Shown piece after piece: positions 14,220-17,841 of a stretch of DNA of 17,841 nucleotides; positions within the stretch are counted from its first letter, which is position 1; every line of letters begins with the position of its first letter. Under the pieces are notes generated by a model. The model was not told the origin of the DNA. It ran no database searches and was given only the letters and a program-made list of their open reading frames with translations. The stretch is from Brevibacillus sp. GTDB taxonomy: Bacteria; Bacillota; Bacilli; Brevibacillales; Brevibacillaceae. A program made the translations under genes and the position numbers. The stretch spans positions 1-17,841 of the forward strand of contig JARDZO010000096.1 in assembly GCA_029240815.1 (NCBI GenBank). The letters run 5' to 3'.

Positions 14220-15179
14220 TTATTCATCGATCCTTTGGTACAGGCGAAGAATGGATGTCGCTTCGGCAATTACTTTTGAACGCAGCTCCTGAGGCTGTAT
14301 TACCTGCACCAGAGTACCGTAGCCGAGCACCATTTCACAAGCGGATTCCAGCGTATGAAACTGCACATGAGCTTCCACCCATTCGCTATCTACGGGATGG
14401 GTGGATTTTATTTGGAGGTATCTCTCCTGCTGGAGTCGAGCGAGCAAAGGTTCCGTTACGAGGATCTGAGCCGGATAGCGTGGCAGATTCGCTTGAAAGT
14501 CGGCTGTCGACTGCTCCCAATAGCTGGCGAGATCAAAACTCTCTGGGCGGACAAAGGAATCTTCCAGCATCCGCGCCTCGGTCAAACGTGAAATCCGGTA
14601 GGTGCGCATGTCGTTCTCTACTTGCGCGACAAAGTACCACGTACTACGCTTTGCCACCAGTCCCAACGGATGAACGATTCTTTCGACCGAAGCGTCTCCT
14701 CTTTGATAGCGGATAAAGAGGGCGCGTTCCCGCCAGATGGCATCCTGCACGGTAGACAGGCATGGAAACGACTCCGTGGACTGATGCCAGCCTGCACCGT
14801 CAATATGGATGCGCTGCCGGACGTGCTCCGCATTCTGTCTGGTCGCCGCAGGAGAGGCTGCCAAAAGCTTTTGCCAAGCCGCTTCAAAGCTATCACGCAT
14901 ACCGAGGTCGTTCAATTGCATAGTCGGTGAAACGATCAGCAACGACTGCAACTCGCTAGCCTTCAAGCCCGTCAGGTCCGTGCGATACCCTTCTGCCAGA
15001 GCCCATCCGCCATTCGTCCCACGTTCTGCATAGACCGGTATTCCCGCCATGCTGAGGGCCTCCATGTCGCGGTGAATCGTCCGTTCGGATACTTCCAGTT
15101 TTTCCGCCAGTTCCTTTGCTGTCATCCGTCCATGGTTTTGCAGCAACAATAAAATCGAGACCAATCGATCTGCCCGCAT
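14220..15179 (-). CDS. HTH and WYL-domain transcriptional regulator (YafY/DeoR-like)
   Basis: A 319-residue regulator. The N terminus holds a winged helix-turn-helix (MTAKELAEKLEVSERTIHRD at residues 19-38, then GIPVYAERGTNGGWAL). The central WYL domain is seen in IVHPLGLVAKRSTWYFVAQV, then RTYRISRL, with WYF replacing the name-giving WYL. A C-terminal WCX-like extension follows. GGGAGG upstream fixes the ATG at 15179. It is divergently transcribed from a short-chain dehydrogenase with about 125 bases between the starts, the usual layout for a regulator of its neighbour. A palindrome in the shared region is the likely binding site. The stop faces the MFS gene end at 12 bases. Confidence 0.9.
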   Translation of the reverse strand: MRADRLVSILLLLQNHGRMTAKELAEKLEVSERTIHRDMEALSMAGIPVYAERGTNGGWALAEGYRTDLTGLKASELQSLLIVSPTMQLNDLGMRDSFEAAWQKLLAASPAATRQNAEHVRQRIHIDGAGWHQSTESFPCLSTVQDAIWRERALFIRYQRGDASVERIVHPLGLVAKRSTWYFVAQVENDMRTYRISRLTEARMLEDSFVRPESFDLASYWEQSTADFQANLPRYPAQILVTEPLLARLQQERYLQIKSTHPVDSEWVEAHVQFHTLESACEMVLGYGTLVQVIQPQELRSKVIAEATSILRLYQRIDE

Positions 15180-15228
15180 GAAAGCACACCTCCCTTTCCT
15201 TATCCTTCTACATTGTATCGTAGCAAAC

Positions 15229-15245
15229 ATGACAGTTGTTGTCAT
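15229..15245. promoter_or_regulatory. Palindromic operator candidate between the WYL regulator and SDR genes
   Basis: ATGACA (15229-15234) and TGTCAT (15240-15245) are perfect inverted arms separated by GTTGT. The site lies in the 125-base divergent region, just upstream of a minus-strand TACAAT (15212-15217) that could be the regulator's -10. This fits autoregulation and control of the SDR gene. Confidence 0.6.
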
Positions 15246-15304
15246 ATTGGGAGCTGTACACTTTGGAAGTAAGGTACATTTCAGATTCAAAAGGAGTGGC
15301 GGAG

Positions 15305-16177
15305 ATGATGAAGCCTTTACAAGGAAAAGTGGCAGTGGTAGCCGGCGGTACTCGAGGAGCGGGTCGCGGGATCGCTGTCATGCTCGGGGAAGCGGGGGCG
15401 ACCGTTTACGTGACAGGGCGAAGCGTGAGGGGAAATCAATCTGACCTGGGTAGGCGTGAGACCATTGATGAAACGGCTGAAATGGTTACGGCAGCAGGCG
15501 GAGAGGGAATCGCGGTGCGTGTGGATCATACACAGGAAGAAGAGGTAAAGGCCTTGTTCGCCCGGATAGGGGCTGAACAAAACGGACAGCTGGATTTTTT
15601 GGTCAACGATATTTGGGGAGGAGAATCACTGACGGAGTGGGGTAAGCCGTTTTGGGAGCATACTCTGGAGAAAGGACTGCTCATGCAAGAGCGGGCGATT
15701 CACACACACCTGATCACAAGTTACTATGCAGCACCGCTTATGGTCGAGCAAAAAGGCGGGCTGATCATTGAGATCACAGACGGGATTGACTATCGATACC
15801 GAGGCAATCTGTATTACAGTCTCGCGAAAATCTCTGCCATCCATTTGGCACAGGCAATGGCCGAGGATTTGCGTCCGCACGGGATTACCGCACTTGCTTT
15901 GACACCGGGCTTCTTGCGCTCCGAAGAGATGCTGGATCACTTTGGCGTGACCGAAGCGACATGGAAAGATGCGACCCAAAAAGAACCGCATTTCATCATG
16001 TCGGAGACCCCCACCTATATTGGTAGAGCTGTAGTCGCGCTTGCAACCGACCCACTCATTGCGCAAAAGTCAGGGAAAGCGTTTAGCACATGGGGATTGT
16101 CTGAGGAGTTTCCTTTTACCGACCGGGATGGGAACCGCCCACACTGGGGGAACTACGCGAAGGAAAAGGGCCTCTAG
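15305..16177 (+). CDS. Short-chain dehydrogenase/reductase
   Basis: A 290-residue Rossmann-fold NAD(P)-dependent oxidoreductase. The cofactor loop AGGTRGAGRG is at 13-22 and R39 in VTGRS suggests NADP. The active-site pair Y171 and K175 is in YYSLAK. The position normally held by catalytic Ser, 13 residues before Tyr, is Thr158 (EITDG), and the NNAG motif is changed to VNDIWGG (100-106). It has a C-terminal extension with GNRPHWGNY. The changed motifs match a distinct SDR subgroup often placed beside WYL-type regulators in Gram-positive genomes (from memory). AAGGAG about eight bases upstream supports ATG 15305. The substrate is unknown. Confidence 0.9.
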   Translation: MMKPLQGKVAVVAGGTRGAGRGIAVMLGEAGATVYVTGRSVRGNQSDLGRRETIDETAEMVTAAGGEGIAVRVDHTQEEEVKALFARIGAEQNGQLDFLVNDIWGGESLTEWGKPFWEHTLEKGLLMQERAIHTHLITSYYAAPLMVEQKGGLIIEITDGIDYRYRGNLYYSLAKISAIHLAQAMAEDLRPHGITALALTPGFLRSEEMLDHFGVTEATWKDATQKEPHFIMSETPTYIGRAVVALATDPLIAQKSGKAFSTWGLSEEFPFTDRDGNRPHWGNYAKEKGL

Positions 16178-16542
16178 GAAACCCAGCATACGAGTCTTTC
16201 AGAATCTCTATTTGTTTTGAATAGAGGGCTGGAAGGTTTTTTTCTTTTTTGGCCGAGCCATGCTGCAGTCGTGAGGTCGTCCAGTGACCAGCCATCTATT
16301 CCCGTTCTGACAAAGCTCCAACTTATGAAATAAAGAATTAATCGCTCAGCAAAGAGGATCATCACTCCAATCCTGACCGCATCTAGTAAAGGGCCCTGCC
16401 CCGTACAGAGAAAACCTAGAACCGCATAAGGGGGGATGCTAGCAAAGACTCCGACGAAGATGCCGGATACCGTCCGGTTTTGATCAAAGCATCTCTTCCT
16501 AGGAAGCCTGCTTCCTTTTCCCAGCACCCCATCTCCGAACAT
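16174..16542 (-). CDS. Possible small membrane protein downstream of the BenE-type gene
   Basis: An open frame of up to 122 residues. Its middle part looks protein-like: a hydrophobic segment SGIFVGVFASIPPYAVLGFL, a second one (VRIGVMILFAERLILYFISW), then SFVRTGIDGWSLDDLTTAAW and a lysine-rich end. The start is unclear. The ATG at 16542 lies within the benE-like gene without a good ribosome binding site; a GTG at 16527 has GGAG five bases upstream; and an ATG just after the upstream stop (near 16490) is out of frame by one base. The last codons cross the SDR terminator. It may be a real co-transcribed gene, a frameshifted one, or chance. Confidence 0.4.
   Translation of the reverse strand: MFGDGVLGKGSRLPRKRCFDQNRTVSGIFVGVFASIPPYAVLGFLCTGQGPLLDAVRIGVMILFAERLILYFISWSFVRTGIDGWSLDDLTTAAWLGQKRKKPSSPLFKTNRDSERLVCWVS
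16196..16243 (+). terminator. Intrinsic terminator after the short-chain dehydrogenase gene
   Basis: CTTTCAG (16196-16202) pairs with CTGGAAG (16229-16235), and after a small internal loop CTCTATT (16206-16212) pairs with AATAGAG (16220-16226). Seven T follow (16237-16243). It works only on the plus strand. Confidence 0.85.
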
Positions 16543-17737
16543 CCCCTGTAAGCACCAAATTGGTAATCACCCCGGCGACCAGACCCCAAAACGCAGCACC
16601 TATTCCGCCGATGGAAATACCGGAAATCGTGACAAGAAAGGTAATGAGTGCACTTTCCCTTTTCGCCGCATCACTCATCGCCGCCGCCAGACTGGAACTG
16701 AGCGAAGCGAACAACGCCAGTCCTGCGATGACCGCGATCAGCTCCTTGGGGAAAGCAGAAAACACCGAAACGATGGTAGCGCCAAACATGCTAAACATGA
16801 GGTAAAAGGCACCGCATGCGATCCCGGCGATATAACGCTTGGCAGGATCGGGATGGGCCTCTTTTCCCGTGCAGATCGCAGCCGTAATCGCTGCCAGATT
16901 GATCCCGTGTGCGCCAAAGGGGGCGAGCAAGAGGGAAGCGATCCCTGTCGTTGTTATCAAGGGACTTGTTGGCGTATCGTAACCATCTGCCTGCAGTACG
17001 CCGATGCCTGGTGCATTTTGGGATGCCATGGTCACGATGCACAGGGGAATACCGAGTCCGATGATGGCATCGAGAGAAAAGGCAGGCATGGTAAAGATCG
17101 GTTCGACGAGCGCGACCTGGATGCCGCCGAGATCAAAGCGATTCAGGAGAAAGGCAGCGAGCAATCCGACTAGTAAAGAAAACACGACAGCGTATCGCGG
17201 CGTCCACCGCTTCGCCAGCAAATAACAGATGATCATCGGCAGAGCCAGGGCCGGTAGCTGCTGCATGGAAACAAAGACCTGCACGCCAAAGGAAAGGAGA
17301 ATTCCAGCCAGCATCGCAGTCGTGATCGAGGGGGGCACGTACCTCATGATCGTAGAAAAAAGTCCGGAAACTCCCAGAAGCGTAATCACTAGCGCAGAAA
17401 AGAGATAGGCTCCGATCGCATCACCGAAAGGATAGACGGACAGGCTCGTGACCAACAGGACCGCACCTGGAGTCGACCACGCCGTAATGATTGGTGTCCG
17501 ATAACGGATGCTGAGAACGATAGCCGTCAGACCGCTGCCGATGGAAATAGCCCAGATCCAGGAAGAGAGCAGGGCTTCACTCAAATTCGCTGCTTTGGCA
17601 GCCTGAAATACGATTAATAGTGGCCCAGCGTAAGAAACCATGGTGGCAATCAAGCCTACGATGAGAGCAGAAACAGAAAAGTCGGCCGGTATGCTTTTCA
17701 ATGACGAAACAGACAAGCGTTGATTGGAATAGCCCAC
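16499..17737 (-). CDS. Benzoate/H+ symporter, BenE family
   Basis: A 412-residue polytopic membrane protein with about 12 hydrophobic segments. Diagnostic BenE blocks are visible: YAGPLLIVFQAAKAANLS near the N terminus (residues 36-53), YRTPIITAWSTPGAVLL (79-95), IVTMASQNAPGIGVLQADGY (about 234-253) and LLAPFGAHGINLAAITAAIC (about 266-285), followed by a GKEAHPDPAKRY loop. The family imports benzoate or related aromatic acids with protons; the actual substrate here is unproven. The start is GTG at 17737, nine bases after a perfect AGGAGG (17747-17752). The stop of an upstream HTH gene is 23 bases away, so the two probably form an operon. Confidence 0.9.
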   Translation of the reverse strand: MGYSNQRLSVSSLKSIPADFSVSALIVGLIATMVSYAGPLLIVFQAAKAANLSEALLSSWIWAISIGSGLTAIVLSIRYRTPIITAWSTPGAVLLVTSLSVYPFGDAIGAYLFSALVITLLGVSGLFSTIMRYVPPSITTAMLAGILLSFGVQVFVSMQQLPALALPMIICYLLAKRWTPRYAVVFSLLVGLLAAFLLNRFDLGGIQVALVEPIFTMPAFSLDAIIGLGIPLCIVTMASQNAPGIGVLQADGYDTPTSPLITTTGIASLLLAPFGAHGINLAAITAAICTGKEAHPDPAKRYIAGIACGAFYLMFSMFGATIVSVFSAFPKELIAVIAGLALFASLSSSLAAAMSDAAKRESALITFLVTISGISIGGIGAAFWGLVAGVITNLVLTGDVRRWGAGKRKQAS

Positions 17738-17760
17738 GAGAAAATGCCTCCTGATGAGGG

Positions 17761-17841
17761 TCAGCTAAAGCTGCTGCCTGATCCCTTTTCATTTAGAATG
17801 TAACGAATGGTGCGCTTGGTAATATTCAGCTTTTTGCTGAG
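17761..17841 (-). CDS. C-terminal tail of a helix-turn-helix protein (partial)
   Basis: The frame enters from the window's right edge and ends at the TGA 17761-17763, giving 26 residues: LSKKLNITKRTIRYILNEKG then SGSSFS. The first part reads like the recognition helix of a helix-turn-helix domain at the extreme C terminus of a regulator. It lies 23 bases before the BenE-type gene in the same direction, so it may regulate that transporter. The family cannot be named from this fragment. Confidence 0.6.
   Translation of the reverse strand, partial: LSKKLNITKRTIRYILNEKGSGSSFS

Overview
The window looks like chromosomal DNA of a low-to-mid GC Gram-positive spore-former of the Paenibacillaceae, most likely Brevibacillus or a close relative. 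This rests on the gene set (LplJ-type lipoate ligase, EcsA/EcsB, a DUF4386 protein, a YcdB/YcdC-repeat secreted protein), strong AGGAGG-type ribosome binding sites and compact intrinsic terminators. The species is an inference. No rRNA, tRNA, CRISPR, transposase or phage gene was seen.

Layout: (1) 1-640 holds the 3' end of a DUF4386 membrane-protein gene that appears to have lost an internal segment, followed by what looks like a frameshifted gene remnant. (2) 623-1417 is a HAD hydrolase. (3) 1654-4545 is a tight cluster lplJ-ecsA-ecsB ending in a bidirectional terminator. (4) 4597-7068 on the minus strand carries a YcdB/YcdC-repeat exported protein and a Nudix hydrolase, with a good promoter upstream of the latter. 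(5) 7191-7733 is a plus-strand NADPH-dependent FMN reductase. (6) 7799-10134 is a minus-strand unit: promoter, c-di-GMP-I (GEMM) riboswitch, intrinsic terminator, a GNAT-fold protein and a six-TM methyl-accepting chemotaxis protein. (7) 10421-12001 is an aldo/keto reductase plus an SsuE-type FMN reductase, followed by a 10-nt tandem repeat that runs into a terminator. (8) 12436-14207 is a RidA-family protein lacking the usual catalytic arginine, and an aromatic-acid/niacin-type MFS transporter. (9) 14220-16177 is a divergent pair: a WYL-domain repressor-like regulator and a short-chain dehydrogenase, with a palindrome between them. (10) 16174-17841 on the minus strand is a BenE-type benoate/benzoate transporter preceded by the tail of a helix-turn-helix protein and followed by a possible small membrane protein.

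The most noteworthy system is (6). A sigma-A-type promoter reads into a well-formed c-di-GMP-I aptamer and a terminator, then into a GNAT protein whose C-terminal half resembles the LuxI/FeeM-type acyl-transferase branch, translationally close to a chemoreceptor that has no extracellular sensor domain. The second messenger that controls the motile/sessile switch therefore appears to control a putative signal-synthase-like enzyme together with a chemoreceptor. The riboswitch call is seen in the sequence. The signal-synthase idea is inference.
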